A DNA stretch of 64,000 nucleotides, taken from the NCBI GenBank assembly GCA_001936135.1, contig CP012816.1, forward strand, positions 3,531,501 through 3,595,500, given 5' to 3'. This document shows, piece by piece, positions 1 to 11,570 of this stretch (the stretch's first letter is position 1; each line of letters begins with the position of its first letter). The stretch is from Saccharomycopsis fibuligera x Saccharomycopsis cf. fibuligera (Eukaryota; Ascomycota; Saccharomycetes; Ascoideales; Saccharomycopsidaceae). Under the pieces are notes generated by a model. It was given only the letters and a program-made list of their open reading frames with translations. It had not been told where the DNA came from and did not search any database. The position numbers were made by a program, and so were the translations under genes.

Positions 1-36
1 TGAGTCGAGCGCCTTAGACCACTCGGCCACACGTCC
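1..36 (-). tRNA. tRNA-Leu (anticodon CAA or CAG), 5' part only, cut by the window edge
   Basis: On the minus strand the first 36 bases read as the start of a type II tRNA: acceptor strand GGACGTG, then TGGCCGAGTGG and TCTAAGGCGC, the D-arm seen in yeast tRNA-Leu, then stem CTCGA and loop start CTCA. That places C34 and A35 of the anticodon as CA, so Leu(CAA) or Leu(CAG). The rest, including the third anticodon base, lies outside the window. A copia element is inserted about 140 bp upstream of its 5' end. Confidence 0.8.
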
Positions 37-178
37 AAATCTGGAGTTATGAGAAAAGAGGCTGGTTATGAGAGTTGTGTAGTGTGTATTGTTGAACATA
101 TTGGCCCACAAGGACATTAATTGGAAAGCTGTTGTGCGTTCTAGACTTAGCTGCTACATTGTGGTATCGCTTGCAGTG

Positions 179-572
179 TGTTGGATTTATACCAATTAAC
201 ATCTTTCATACCGTCCATTTGGTATAATCTCCTTTTTGGTAAACTGCCTTTTGCGGCCGAGAACATTTGAGCGCACGCATGATTGCTAAGGAGAACAACA
301 TCAAAGATGTGATGGAAAATTTTTCATCACCTGAGCATTATGGGTGAGTAATGAAATTATTATATATAGTCTGAAAGACAGAATGTTTTTATTAAATGAT
401 ATAGTTTATAATAAGTAAGGAAATATAAGTCCAATTTCATTACTAAAGAAAAATATTAGTATCTCAGTAAGTGGCTATCCTTCACTACTAGAGGAGAGAC
501 TAGTCTAACCAGTGCTATCCAGAGGGGACAACCTCAGGTATGGGTAGCAGATATAGTCACTATACTCCGACA
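179..572 (+). repeat. 5' LTR of the copia element
   Basis: 394 bp, starting TGTTGGAT and ending TCCGACA. It matches the 3' LTR at 5774-6167 in length and, by eye, in sequence. The base after it begins TGG, as a primer binding site should, but I did not match it to a named tRNA. Confidence 0.95.
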
Positions 573-879
573 TGGCGTTACAGACAGGATACGGTGGTTA
601 TTAAATTATCCATCCTTCCAATGGCTGAATCTAGTTACATACTAGACACAGTAACTTCCTCACGTTTTATTACCCGTGGTTACATACTTGAATAATGTTA
701 ATTGATAGTCAAAATTGCTACGGCAACACAGGATAAGATATCGGGCAGAAGTTTCATCAACTGGTAATGAAACAGCCTCGGATGACTAGCAACCATTTAG
801 ATATACATTAGGACTTATCGGCCAAGAAACAATTTGACACAAATTGGAAGCACAATGAAATATTAACAGAATAATAGCT

Positions 880-1802
880 ATGAACCACGAAAGTAAAAAC
901 AAAAGCTCAAACGATGTTAAAGAGGAAAACATCCCAAAATTACAAGAGTTGATTGCTGGTATTAACAATCTATCTCTATCCAAGACGCTACTGCAAAAAC
1001 GGCCACGGAACTTTACGAGATTCAAGACCGTATATCCAAATCTATTCCAAAATTGAGCGCGTTGAAGAATTCAAACGCAAACTTCATCAATTATTACAAT
1101 GCATTGAAGCATAGATTATCTGAGAGAGGATACAAGAATTTTGTTACTTGCTTCGAAAAAGGCATCATAGAGATGCAAGACGAAGAAACGGAATTCATTG
1201 TTGAAAATGTAATCAGAAACACTACTGATACATCTCTTGCCCACATTTCGCAGATCAACAATAACAGACCCGACGAATACAAGAAATCATCAATGCAAAT
1301 TTTGGCGAAGTTGCGTGAAAACTGTTTGGACCTTATTCTTACCGAGGAAGCAGCTAAGGCAAAGTTTGCCGCACTAAAGTTAGGCAACCAAAAGGGTGAC
1401 CTTATTCGGTACATTAACCAAGTTTTCATCGTAATGGATTCACTCAAATGGAACAATAGTAGATTGGAAGAAAATGTGATTGCAGGTACTTTGTTTTTAA
1501 ACCTTGATGAAAACTATAGTGAGTTCTCTGATGACATCAATCGTCGAGCAGCTAACGATGAAACCTATGATCCCTACAAACTATTTGATTCTATAGGAGA
1601 TTATGAGGACAAATTAGGAAGATATCATAAGGGAATGATCAGAAAAGCTGTATTTATGAAAGATCGATCAGTTGGAACCTACAATAAAGCATATAGGTCA
1701 AGAACGTACAATCACGGAAAAACTGAGAAAATATATCAGGAATCCGAAATCCACAACACAACATCCGATGGGAATTATCAAGCGAGGCACTCGCACAATT
1801 AA
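880..1802 (+). other. gag-like part of the copia element
   Basis: Hydrophilic, mostly helical capsid-type region between the 5' LTR and the pol region. The best open stretch is 1053-1802. The part as a whole looks lightly damaged, with perhaps one break, so it is treated as a fossil. Its end overlaps the pol region in another frame, an arrangement normal for the Ty1 group, which is known to use +1 ribosomal frameshifting. Confidence 0.6.
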
Positions 1803-4800
1803 TTCAAGTATAGCCGACGATACACTTATTCTTATCGACGGAGGAAGCCAGGCTACCCTCACCAATGATTTATCACATATAGGGAATTACACGAATTATG
1901 ATGATAATTACTACCCCAACGTAGACCTAACCACACTAGATGGTAATATCAAAATCCTAGGTCATGGCAAGATGAGATTGCGCATAGGAGACTCTATGAT
2001 TAAGCTTGACTGCTATTATGCTCCCTCAGCACCATATGCTATTATAAATGAGAGCTCACTAATACAGAAACTAGACAGTTTCGATGTTAAAGTAATAGAA
2101 GTTGGAGGTAAAAAGAAAATTGTAAAGGTCCTTAAACATGGCCATTATAATCTTGAAATTGAGATAATAGACGACCTTACATGGCTCAGTGGAAAGTATA
2201 TTATTAAGAATAAAGTGAGATTAATAGCATCAGTTGGTAGTAGTCTTCATAGCATTCTAGGACACGTTAACAATAACTCATTAAAATCTTCCATCAAACA
2301 CAACACAATTATAGCAGATCCAACAAAAATTGCATCACTAAATGCAAAGGAAGATTGCTATGAGTGTGCTATTGCAAAGGGAAAGAAACATGCAGCTGTC
2401 CCAAACTCGAGACTGGTGTACATAAAGAAAAATCCATTTGAAAACATGGTTTCGGATGTTTGCGAACTAGGTACGAAAATTAATGACACACCAAATTATT
2501 TTGTCACCTTTCGCGACCAGTACACCGGCTACACTAAAGTCTTCACCATGTACAAAAAGAATGAGGTAAAGGACAAGTTATTTCACTATATTCGATGGGT
2601 GAAAAATCAATTTGCTGAGCGCGGATTTCGTGTGAAAAGCCTCTTCACCGATAGGGGGACCGAATATCTAAACTCCGAGGTCACAGACATATTGAGTGAA
2701 GCCGGAATTGAATCACACACCACAAGCGGATACACTCCAGCATCCAACGGAATGTCGGAGCGCCTAAATCAAACGCTATTAAGTGACGCGCGAACAATAC
2801 TTCACAGTGGCAAACTAGAATCAAAATTCTGGCCAGAAGCAATACTTCACGTTACAACCATTCGTAATACGAAGTTAAAGACATCCGCAGCTAAACTAAT
2901 AGGACTAGAACCACTCGATGCTAGGCGGCTACGTATATTCGGGGAAATTGTGAGTGTTCACATCCCACCAAACGAAGGAAAACTTGAAACCAGAAGCCAC
3001 ATAGGAATCTATTTGGGACATGATGAACAAACATACGGAGTCACAACCTTCATTCCAGTCCCACTGATGAAAAAGGGATTCTTTGAATACACCCGTCATG
3101 TTCGGTTCTTTAGACAAAGTATCCTCTACCCAGACTACATAAATCTCAAATTAAGTGGTGGAAAACTCGACAACATAGCATTTGAAAATGACAATCAGTA
3201 TGACTTTTCTGTTGAAGATCACAACGAGATAAATTCAAGGGGGCAAGAACATGTCGAGGAGATATACTATTCTGGGAATGATGAAGAAATTATGGACCCA
3301 TATGAAAATGAGCGAGTTGACAGTGATTTTAACGAACAACCAACTATGCCAGAAACTGATGCAGAAGAAGAAGAAGCGATGAGAGAAGAGGATGATGATG
3401 AATATGGCAATGATGTACAGGAACAGAAACAAAATTATCTTGGAAATTCGAGACGAGTAGAATTTGATAATAACAATAACAACCGCGAAGTTTTGGATCT
3501 GAGCAGCGAGTGGCAATCATTGGCACTGAGCACCAGTGTTACGAACGGAGACCATTCCAAAACCCCCATAGAACAGGTCATCGTCTCTGACGAGGAAGAC
3601 TCCCAGACACCGGTCGCGCCTGCGAAAACCACAAAACGCAAACTATCAGACATTCATGGCGAGCAACAACCACTCAGTGAGGACGGGCAAACATTGCCAC
3701 AAATAGGTGATGAACAACTACTACCCAATGAGGACGGTCTAAGACTGCATAAAATATTTGATAAGCAACTACTACCCATTGAGGACGGGATAAAAGTGTC
3801 TCACCTACCTAATGAGCAACTACTACCCAATGAGGACGGTCTAAGACTGCCTAAAATATTTGATAAGCAACTACTACCCATTGAGGACGGACTAAAACTG
3901 TCTCAATCACTTGATGAGCAACAACTACCCACTGAACAATGCTGCTTAGGCTCATCGCGCACGATGTGCCCGCCAGTGAAACTGATACCGAGTCACCAAT
4001 CAAATCCGAGTGACGCATTCACTCAAAGTGGTGATTCGAAGAACAAACCAACCACCCCATTTTGGCTCAAGTCTTTTACAAGCCTTAAAAGAAAACCAAC
4101 TACGCATAACACAAACTTCAAGGTAAAACGAGTAAAGGTGCATGCTTTAGCATCCATACCAAAGTCGTATCTAACAGCCACACTATTACCAGGGTTCCAT
4201 GATGCTATCAAAAGGGAAATAATGTCACACAAATCACTCATGACCTGGGATCCCATCCCTATTGTGACATCAGATCTGGCTAAATTGCGCAAAACAATTC
4301 CCACTCGCTGGGTCTTCTCCCGAAAAAGTGACGGGCGAGAAAAGGCGCGATTAGTCGCTCGAGGAGATATTCAAAACTCCGAGACTTTCGTGAATACCTA
4401 TTCCCCAACACTCCGGGCGGAGATAGCCAGATCTATCCTAGCAGCTACGGCAATGCAAAGCTGGTATTTTACACAGATTGATGTAACTACGGCCTATTTG
4501 AATGCTGATTTGCAAGACGAGGTCTATATCCACAGACCACAAGGTATCCAGTGTAACGTAACGGTAAACCCCGGGGAGAAAGTCATATACCGACTACGCA
4601 AGGCTCTTTACGGTTTACGACAGAGTGGCAATCTATGGCACAACAGCATTTCAGACTATCTTACTGAGTTAGGATTTAAGAAGAACCATGCATTTCCAAG
4701 CACCTTTATTAAGGTAAATACGGAAGGAATAGTTTGTGCAATTATTGGTATTTTTGTTGATGATTTCCTTATAACTGCTGTTAGTGAACACGAATTAGAC

Positions 4801-5766
4801 TCTATTGTCCGCCTGCTAATGGCAAAATACACAATCAAGATCATTGCAGCAGATCACGGTGGCAAACAGAAATTTCTAGGTACCGACCTAAAAGTGGAGA
4901 GAGGAAACGACAACCAAGTGGTCAGCATTCTGCTAGATCAAGAGCAGTACATCATCAACTCCTGCCGGGAGTATGATATACAAAGCCCTAACAGAATGTT
5001 AAAAACACCATTGACACCAGGTTTTTACTTTAATAGAAATGATCACCCACTCGACGTTGATCAACGAGAGTTGAACACAAGGGTAACCCAGTATCGAAGA
5101 TTGATTGGAACACTATTATATATTGGTACAATGAGTCGGCCAGACGCACTTTATGCAATAAATTATCTAGATAAATTTTCTCATTATCCACACCGAGTCT
5201 TGTTTGATCAAATTATTAGAGTATTCGGCTATCTACTACAGACAAAGGAAAGAGCGCTTAGATATGGAGAAGATAAAAGCGATAAGAGACTAATAGGTTA
5301 CAGTGATAGCGATTATGCACAAGAACCAGAGAATAGTCGGTCTACAATAGGATATCTCTTCCGCTTAAATAATGCCAACATTCACTGGAAATCCACACAA
5401 ACATCTTTAACGTGTCAATCATCTACTGAAGCAGAATTACAAGCGGTTACAGCAGCTACCAATGAAGCGTCTTGGCTAAATGAATTATTGATATTCATTG
5501 GTCTCGTTAAAGAACGATTACCGTACTTATTGAAGGTTGACAATACGTCTGCCATAAAGAAAGTCATCAATGGTAATTTTTCATCAAAATCTAAACATTA
5601 TGCTGTGCGTTTGAACGTTGCCCTAGACAGATACCAGGGACATGAATTTACCATTGAGCATGTACCGTCATCACTACAGCTAGCAGATATACTCACAAAG
5701 CCAGTTACTACGGTGATCATGAGTAACATATGTGACTTAGTTTTTGAGCCACGAAATACAGTTTAA
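1672..5766 (+). other. pol-like part of the copia element (PR, IN, RT, RH)
   Basis: A long open region with copia domain order: an aspartic protease near the start, an integrase with zinc-binding and catalytic parts in the second quarter, then a long low-complexity linker holding tandem repeats. Reverse transcriptase (about 4260-5000) and RNase H (about 5280-5700) follow. The order PR-IN-RT-RH separates copia from Ty3/gypsy. It looks whole at this level. Confidence 0.9.
3655..3935 (+). repeat. Tandem repeats in the pol linker
   Basis: Between integrase and reverse transcriptase the DNA carries about six units of roughly 45 bp. Each encodes a variant of QLLP-x-EDG followed by a hydrophobic patch. 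Adjacent pairs of units repeat almost exactly, so a block of about 90 bp has itself been duplicated. Confidence 0.8.
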
Positions 5767-5773
5767 GGGGGTA

Positions 5774-6167
5774 TGTTGGATTTATACCAATTAACATCTT
5801 TCATACCGTCCATTTGGTATAATCTCCTTTTTGGTAAACTGCCTTTTGCGGCCGAGAACATTTGAGCGCACGCATGATTGCTAAGGAGAACAACATCAAA
5901 GATGTGATGGAAAATTTTTCATCACCTGAGCATTATGGGTGAGTAATGAAATTATTATATATAGTCTGAAAGACAGAATGTTTTTATTAAATGATATAGT
6001 TTATAATAAGTAAGGAAATATAAGTCCAATTTCATTACTAAAGAAAAATATTAGTATCTCAGTAAGTGGCTATCCTTCACTACTAGAGGAGAGACTAGTC
6101 TAACCAGTGCTATCCAGAGGGGACAACCTCAGGTATGGGTAGCAGATATAGTCACTATACTCCGACA
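5774..6167 (+). repeat. 3' LTR of the copia element
   Basis: 394 bp, the partner of the 5' LTR, preceded by the purine tract AAGGGGGTA and followed directly by the second CAGTG target copy. Confidence 0.95.
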
Positions 6168-7200
6168 CAGTGAAAGCGCAGTAGTGCCAGCGAGGCCCAG
6201 ACACGGTGGTGCACACTGTTTCCAGCCAATCTAAGGTGTGCTCTGTAACTTTTTGCAAAGTTTGAAAAAGTTGACTCGACTCAGGACAATCGGTGGGGGC
6301 CGCCTTGCTTTCCTAGTCTTGCCGGCTAATAATAGCAGTCAATACCGCAAGGATAACTGCGGCCTACGGTGGACCTTTTTGTGAAAAAGAGTTGCCAGCA
6401 AGCGTCAGACACGAGCGTTGTGATCTTCGTCATGTCTTCACGAAGAGGAGCGTCTTCACGAGGAGGAGCGTCTTTACAAAGAGAAGCGGTCCTAGAGCGC
6501 GGTCGCCATGGCATAAGTGCGGCTGCTGGCGAGATAGGGCCCATGCGAACGGAGGAGGTACTAGTGTTAGGTCTTGGATATTAGCTGGCGCGTCTTTAAC
6601 CGAGAGCCATGCAAAAAACTTCACAATGTAGAGAGGCAGCTTTCAAGGTCTCACTCGCTGGCCTGCTAAAGCAAACCACGGGCGCAGTGCGGCACGGGAG
6701 GCAGTACAAGAGGCAGCCTGCTTCCTAATGCGTTGGTTCCGAAGTCACGAAAGACCGCAGTTTGGACACATTGCACCAGGAAGCACTTCGCAGGATTGCT
6801 GACTGGCTGACTGGCTGGCTGGCTGGCCGGGGGGATCGCGCCCCTCTCTGCCGGCAACAGCGTTGGAGACGAGACTAATGCACTCGTGTTAGCCGAGTTC
6901 AAGAGCGGTTATTCTGCATTCATTATATACGTCCCGAAAAGTAGGGCGGCGCGCGCTGTTTCGCTCGACGCCACGGCTTTGTCTCCGCCTGCTTCTTTTG
7001 CCTCGCGGGAGAACATCCGCAGCGGTCGGTGGTGGGTTACGTCCGGCTGGGAAGATGATTACTTGGGACTGCGTTTGGGAAACCGCAGCGCAGCGAGTGA
7101 CGGGCGATAGACAGGGCGATGGGAACGCAACGCAAACCGGCGGCTGACGAAGACCGGAGCGTGCGAGCCTGCGAGGCGGCGCAGCCGACGCAGGCGAGGC

Positions 7201-7255
7201 GACGTGAGACGACGTGAGACGAAGCGAGACGAAGCGAGACGAAGCGAGGCGAGAC
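7201..7255. repeat. 10-bp tandem repeat
   Basis: Five consecutive 10-bp units, GACGTGAGAC twice then GAAGCGAGAC-type three times, followed by a half unit. Confidence 0.9.
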
Positions 7256-8115
7256 AGCTGCCCCAAGGAAGGGAAGGGAAGCAAAGCTGAAAAAACACGA
7301 GAAAAAAAGAGCGCAGCAGATCAACGAGATCAACGAGAATAGAGCCGCGTCGAGGGTCTAGGGCCGAATCGTCGGTTTGATACATTGGCAGCGAGCGGTG
7401 CGCCGCTCGGTAATGATAATGATATATGCAAGCAACGAACACGCAAGGACAAGGCATCCAACCATCGGCGGCGAGCGGGCGAGCGACAGAGCAGACTCTG
7501 CTCTTTCTTCTTTTGAAGTGGACCAGAGCCGATCGGCTCGAGCACTTTGCGCGCAACTTGCGCGCAACTTGCCGCTGCTGCTGCTGCTGCTGCTGCTACA
7601 GGTGTCCATCTCCGCGGGGGCCATCCAGACAAGGGACACAGACACACACACACACACACACCTACCTACGGCGCAGCACCTAGGCCTCGGCTTGCGCCCA
7701 AAGTCAAAAGTCCAGCTCCAGCCGGAACCTTAACTCAGGCCGCCTGCAACAGGGCCGCCGGCGACAAGGAGTAGACGTAGCGTGGCGGACGTGGAGCTCG
7801 CTACTCTTGCACTGTGCGCAGAGAGACAGCGGCGCTTGACGGTTGCTGCTGCTGCTGCTTCCGCCGCTGCTGCCGTTGTTGTTTTTGACTGGGGGCCGCA
7901 CAGAACGGCCGCAGACGTAGACTGGTGGTTGGCGATGGTAATTAAAAGGTGATTACAGCGGCTGATTAACGATTGTGAGTTGCCATGCTCGTGCTTGTGT
8001 GTGTTTGTGGACGCGCCGTGCGGTGTTCCTGGACCCACACCCCGTTCCGCAGAGCGCAGCACACCCCGTGGACTGCCTAATGGGGAAACACGTAAACACA
8101 CGTCACTCAGGCCTT

Positions 8116-8148
8116 TGAGCTCGGACCAGCCAAGCTGGTCCGAGCTCA
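8116..8148. repeat. Perfect 15-bp inverted repeat with 3-nt loop
   Basis: The left arm TGAGCTCGGACCAGC and right arm GCTGGTCCGAGCTCA are exact reverse complements separated by CAA. It lies about 1.15 kb upstream of the cyclin start. Confidence 0.95.
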
Positions 8149-9296
8149 GCTACACACGCTCTGTAGGGGCACGGAAGAGAATGTCTTCTGGACATCGTTC
8201 ACAATATAGCCTGCGATACCGCAACCCTAATCTAATTTGGATCAAGTCTCTTTTTCTATCTGTTTACGCTTCTTCTGCTCACCCTTTTTATTTTGTTTCG
8301 TTTCACTTTATTTCATTTTTTTTCTTTTTTTTTTTTATTTTTTTTTTTTTTTTTTTATTTTTCTTTTTCTTTTTTTATTATTATTATTATTTGTTTCGGC
8401 CTAGTTGTGTGTGTGTGTGTGTGTGTTGCGGTATGCTTTTTTATTTTTCCTCCTTACGCTATTTTTGACTCGTTTCCACTCCGCGGCAACTCGCCTTCCA
8501 TTTCATCCAATCCATCCCATCCTCTTCCTCTTTGGAGAGTCCCAAGCCTCATTGCCTAAAAACCATATCCAATCCACATTTTCACCACTTATCCGCCCGC
8601 TCTCCCTGCCCTTCTTCCTTCCTTTTCTTTCTTCTTTCCACCACCTCTTCTCCCTTCCTCAGCTTTCGCCGCCCGCTCGTCGTCGTCCTTGGTCCTCCCG
8701 CCTGTGGCATCTCTGTCTTTGAAGCCAAAGCCCGTTCAGCCTGCCTGCTAAGGAACTCGTCTCGTCCCGTCTCGTCTCTGAGAAAGAACGACGGATTCAC
8801 ACAAGAATTCAGTGCAACCGTCGACTGTGCTGACCGTCCGCCGGAATCATCTCCCTCCCTCTTCTTAGCCGCCGCCGCCGCCGCCGCCGCCGCTGGGATT
8901 CCCGATATAAAAAAGAAGCCAGAGAGAGAAAAAAAAGACAAGCACTGCAAAGCAGCTCAACAGATCCACGAGGCTTCATCAAGCAAGCAAGTAAGTAACA
9001 GTCCGCGGCGTCTTCCCTTCCCTTTTGCTCTTGTCTGCATAGCAGGGTTCAGCTGTGCCGCACTTCCAGAAAACTATTTTATCCACCGCTCCCCAGTCGC
9101 TCTGCTGGGGCGAGACCGCCAATCCTCGTCCTTTGGGCCCCGTCTTACCTCCCCGCCCAACGCCTGCTGAACTGTCCTTCCTGGCCCCTGGGCGCTTGTC
9201 GTTATCGCCATCACCGCCTTCGCCTTTGCCTTCGCCTTCTGTGCCGCTAGCAAAGGAACCGCCACTCTCTTCCAAAGCAGCCCAGCGCCTCTCCAG

Positions 9297-11570
9297 ATGC
9301 ACAGCGCGCTTTCCGCCATCAGAGAACAGCGAGCAAGGAGCTTGGCTCTGAACCCCCAGCTAGTAAAAGCAGAAAAACGGGCCCACTTTATCACCTTCAA
9401 CCAGTACACTGATGAGATCTTTGAATCGTTGGCTGGCAGCGAGGCACAGTATCTCCCCAACCTCAAGTCGTTCAAGTCCCAGCGTGAAATAAGCTCAACA
9501 ATGAGACTAGCGCTTATCGACTTCATCATCGACAAGTGCTCGAAAATGGGCTTGTGCCAAACTACGCTATTCGCGGCGATCAACCTCTTTGACCGATACT
9601 GCTCCACCCGCCATTTGAAGAAAGAACACTTGGAGTTGCTTGGCTTGACCTGCCTCTGGATCGCTTCCAAGTACAATGATATAAAATACAAAATAGTGCA
9701 GCTCAATCACTTGCTCGAGTTTATAAATCACAGATTCAGTAAGAACTTGTTCAAGCAAATGGAAGTCCACGTCTTGAACAACTTGAACTGGCTCATCGCC
9801 AGCCCGACTCAGGACGTGTTTATTGACTACTTTTTATGTAAAAGCTACACGACTTCTGGCGATTTTGACGACACTTTCACTAAGCACTACTATGATTTTC
9901 TGAAAGCCGGCGCTAACTTTATCTGCGAACTAGCGTTGATGTACCCAGCCATAAGCTTGGTCCACAAGCCTTCCAAACTTGCATACTACTCCTTGCAAAT
10001 AATGAATAACTGCTACCAGTATGAGTTCCAAGGCCAGCTAAGTAAGCCTTCTGGAAGTCAAAAACCGCTCTTCTATGCCCTACTCGATTGTTTCAATTAT
10101 CGCTTCCCAGACGCATTTCATGTCAAGTATTTCAGTAACAACAAAAAAAGAAAATTCAACTCATCGCCAACAGAAACCAATTTGAATATCACAATAATAT
10201 ACTCTTCAATCATCAATTACATGAAAGAGTTGAGTGTCGTGAATTTGAGACTAGAAAAGCAAGCTGCACAAAGAGCAGCCGGGGCGGCAGCAGCAGCAGC
10301 AGCAACAGCAGCAACAGCAGCAGCCGCAGCAGCAGCAGCAACGGAAACAGCAAACTCTGTCTCGACTAGCGCTTACTCTCCTACCTTATTCCCTCAATCT
10401 ACTTCTCCATCTGCCTATTCTTCATATAATGCGTCTATATTGCCGCAGCAAGCTGGCCCCACATTACCTCCAATATCATCTTTTGCTACATCATCAATAC
10501 ATCAGCCGGCGCCGTCAAACGTTGTACCTAAGTCATTATCTCCGTCCAAATATGGTTCTAAAACTCCATTTGTGCCCGACCATGAAAAATGCAATTCATT
10601 CAGCTCAACTTCATCTTTATATTCCTCAAATTCGTCAGTTTTCTCAACGGTATCTTCCAAGTCAAGCTCATCGACTATAAACTCCCCATTGTCCTCCATA
10701 CCGTCACCTAGCGTGGTGCAGCTATCAAAGCAAATTTCTAGAGATTCTAATTTAGCCACTGAAGACATGCGCGCATACGAAAATAACCCACAGGTAAAGC
10801 CAATGAGAAATTTGACATTTTATCAGCAACAAAGAATTAATTCTTACAGCGAGGGGGCCAATAGTGCAGCCCATCACCACCAACCTTCTCTGTTTACATA
10901 TCCAACAATATTGAGTTCTTTCTCAGCTAGCAGCAATAGCTCTTTGAAACGGCTGAGTCTGGTTATGGCTTCTAGTAGCAGAAGTCACCATTATGTGCCG
11001 AGCATCGACTCTATTAACGATAGTGACTCTGTAAACCATGTTTCTCATCAATACTTAAATGTTGCTAACGATCATCATCAGCACTCACAGAGGAATCACA
11101 CTTATACTCTTCCTGCATTATCATCAGCACCATCATCTGCCTCTTCGTTTGCTATGAAGCCGCTTCATCACCAAATTTCGGCTTCTCAACTCAGCGCTGT
11201 ACAATATCATACTAGTAACTTTAACAACATCAACACCAACACCAACAGTGATTTAAGTCATAGCCTTAATCTTAATCATAATCTCAATCATAATCATAAT
11301 CATAGTCATAGTCATAATCATAACACTAATTCTTACATCAATAATCAACCGCAGTATCATCAGTTGCATAGTTTCCAAAGCATGCCTCTGATGAATCAAT
11401 TTAAGGAATCGCATAGCTTCAGCACAGGTTCTATTCCAACAACAGCTTCCATTAATAATGCTAAGTTTTCTACCAGAAATCTTGAAAACGAGTCGCAAAG
11501 TCTGGGGTCGTATAGAAACAAGAAAATAAAGATGTTTCCTTCTTCAAGCTCCAGTGCCGTGGACAGATAA
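9297..11570 (+). CDS. G1 cyclin, CLN family (most like CLN3)
   Basis: A 757-residue cyclin, expected to activate the Cdc28 kinase at Start. The cyclin box spans about residues 35-165: MRLALIDFII (69-78) matches the MRxxLIDW-type signature, followed by LFDRYCSTRH, LTCLWIASKYND and QMEVHVLNNLNW. The N-terminus NPQLVKAEKRAH resembles NPNLVKRELQAH of S. cerevisiae Cln3, which is why I favour CLN3 over CLN1/2. The C-terminal two thirds are Ser/Thr/Asn/His-rich with an Ala tract around residues 323-350 and an Asn-His tract near 655-680, as expected of an unstable PEST-type tail. The first ATG of the frame is used. It follows an unusually long GC-rich upstream region. No SCB/MCB cluster was seen; one CACGAAA lies near 6745. 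Confidence 0.88.
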   Translation: MHSALSAIREQRARSLALNPQLVKAEKRAHFITFNQYTDEIFESLAGSEAQYLPNLKSFKSQREISSTMRLALIDFIIDKCSKMGLCQTTLFAAINLFDRYCSTRHLKKEHLELLGLTCLWIASKYNDIKYKIVQLNHLLEFINHRFSKNLFKQMEVHVLNNLNWLIASPTQDVFIDYFLCKSYTTSGDFDDTFTKHYYDFLKAGANFICELALMYPAISLVHKPSKLAYYSLQIMNNCYQYEFQGQLSKPSGSQKPLFYALLDCFNYRFPDAFHVKYFSNNKKRKFNSSPTETNLNITIIYSSIINYMKELSVVNLRLEKQAAQRAAGAAAAAAATAATAAAAAAAATETANSVSTSAYSPTLFPQSTSPSAYSSYNASILPQQAGPTLPPISSFATSSIHQPAPSNVVPKSLSPSKYGSKTPFVPDHEKCNSFSSTSSLYSSNSSVFSTVSSKSSSSTINSPLSSIPSPSVVQLSKQISRDSNLATEDMRAYENNPQVKPMRNLTFYQQQRINSYSEGANSAAHHHQPSLFTYPTILSSFSASSNSSLKRLSLVMASSSRSHHYVPSIDSINDSDSVNHVSHQYLNVANDHHQHSQRNHTYTLPALSSAPSSASSFAMKPLHHQISASQLSAVQYHTSNFNNINTNTNSDLSHSLNLNHNLNHNHNHSHSHNHNTNSYINNQPQYHQLHSFQSMPLMNQFKESHSFSTGSIPTTASINNAKFSTRNLENESQSLGSYRNKKIKMFPSSSSSAVDR

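Larger units (their letters stand above)
179..6167 (+). mobile_element. Ty1/copia LTR retrotransposon, nearly whole and young
   Basis: A 5,989-bp element with 394-bp direct LTRs (179-572 and 5774-6167) that begin TG and end CA and look the same throughout. It is flanked by the 5-bp target duplication CAGTG (174-178 and 6168-6172). A purine tract (about 5766-5773) sits just before the 3' LTR. Inside are a gag-like region followed by a pol region in the copia order protease, integrase, reverse transcriptase, RNase H. The matching LTRs and clean target duplication argue for a recent insertion. The element looks nearly whole, with perhaps one break in the gag part. It lies about 140 bp upstream of a tRNA-Leu gene, the site preference of Ty elements that follow Pol III. 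Confidence 0.95.
6173..9296. other. Gene-free GC-rich region upstream of the G1 cyclin
   Basis: About 3.1 kb between the copia element and the cyclin start. It is markedly richer in G+C than the rest of the window and full of simple sequence: 10-bp tandem units at 7201-7255, CTG runs near 7568-7600 and 7843-7875, a CA run near 7640-7660, a T-rich tract at about 8306-8380, a GT run at about 8405-8427 and GCC repeats near 8870-8893. Many open frames exist on both strands, but all are overlapping, low-complexity and unlike any family I recognise, so I take it as promoter and long leader DNA. A perfect hairpin lies at 8116-8148. Confidence 0.7.

Noticed and set aside
7059-8101. Several overlapping open frames on both strands upstream of the cyclin
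   Set aside because: All come from the same GC-rich microsatellite DNA. They overlap each other on both strands and encode low-complexity Arg/Ser/Ala strings.
6173-9296. Xbp1-type CTCGA cores upstream of the cyclin
   Set aside because: The few copies seen are no more than expected for a 5-bp motif in 3 kb on two strands.
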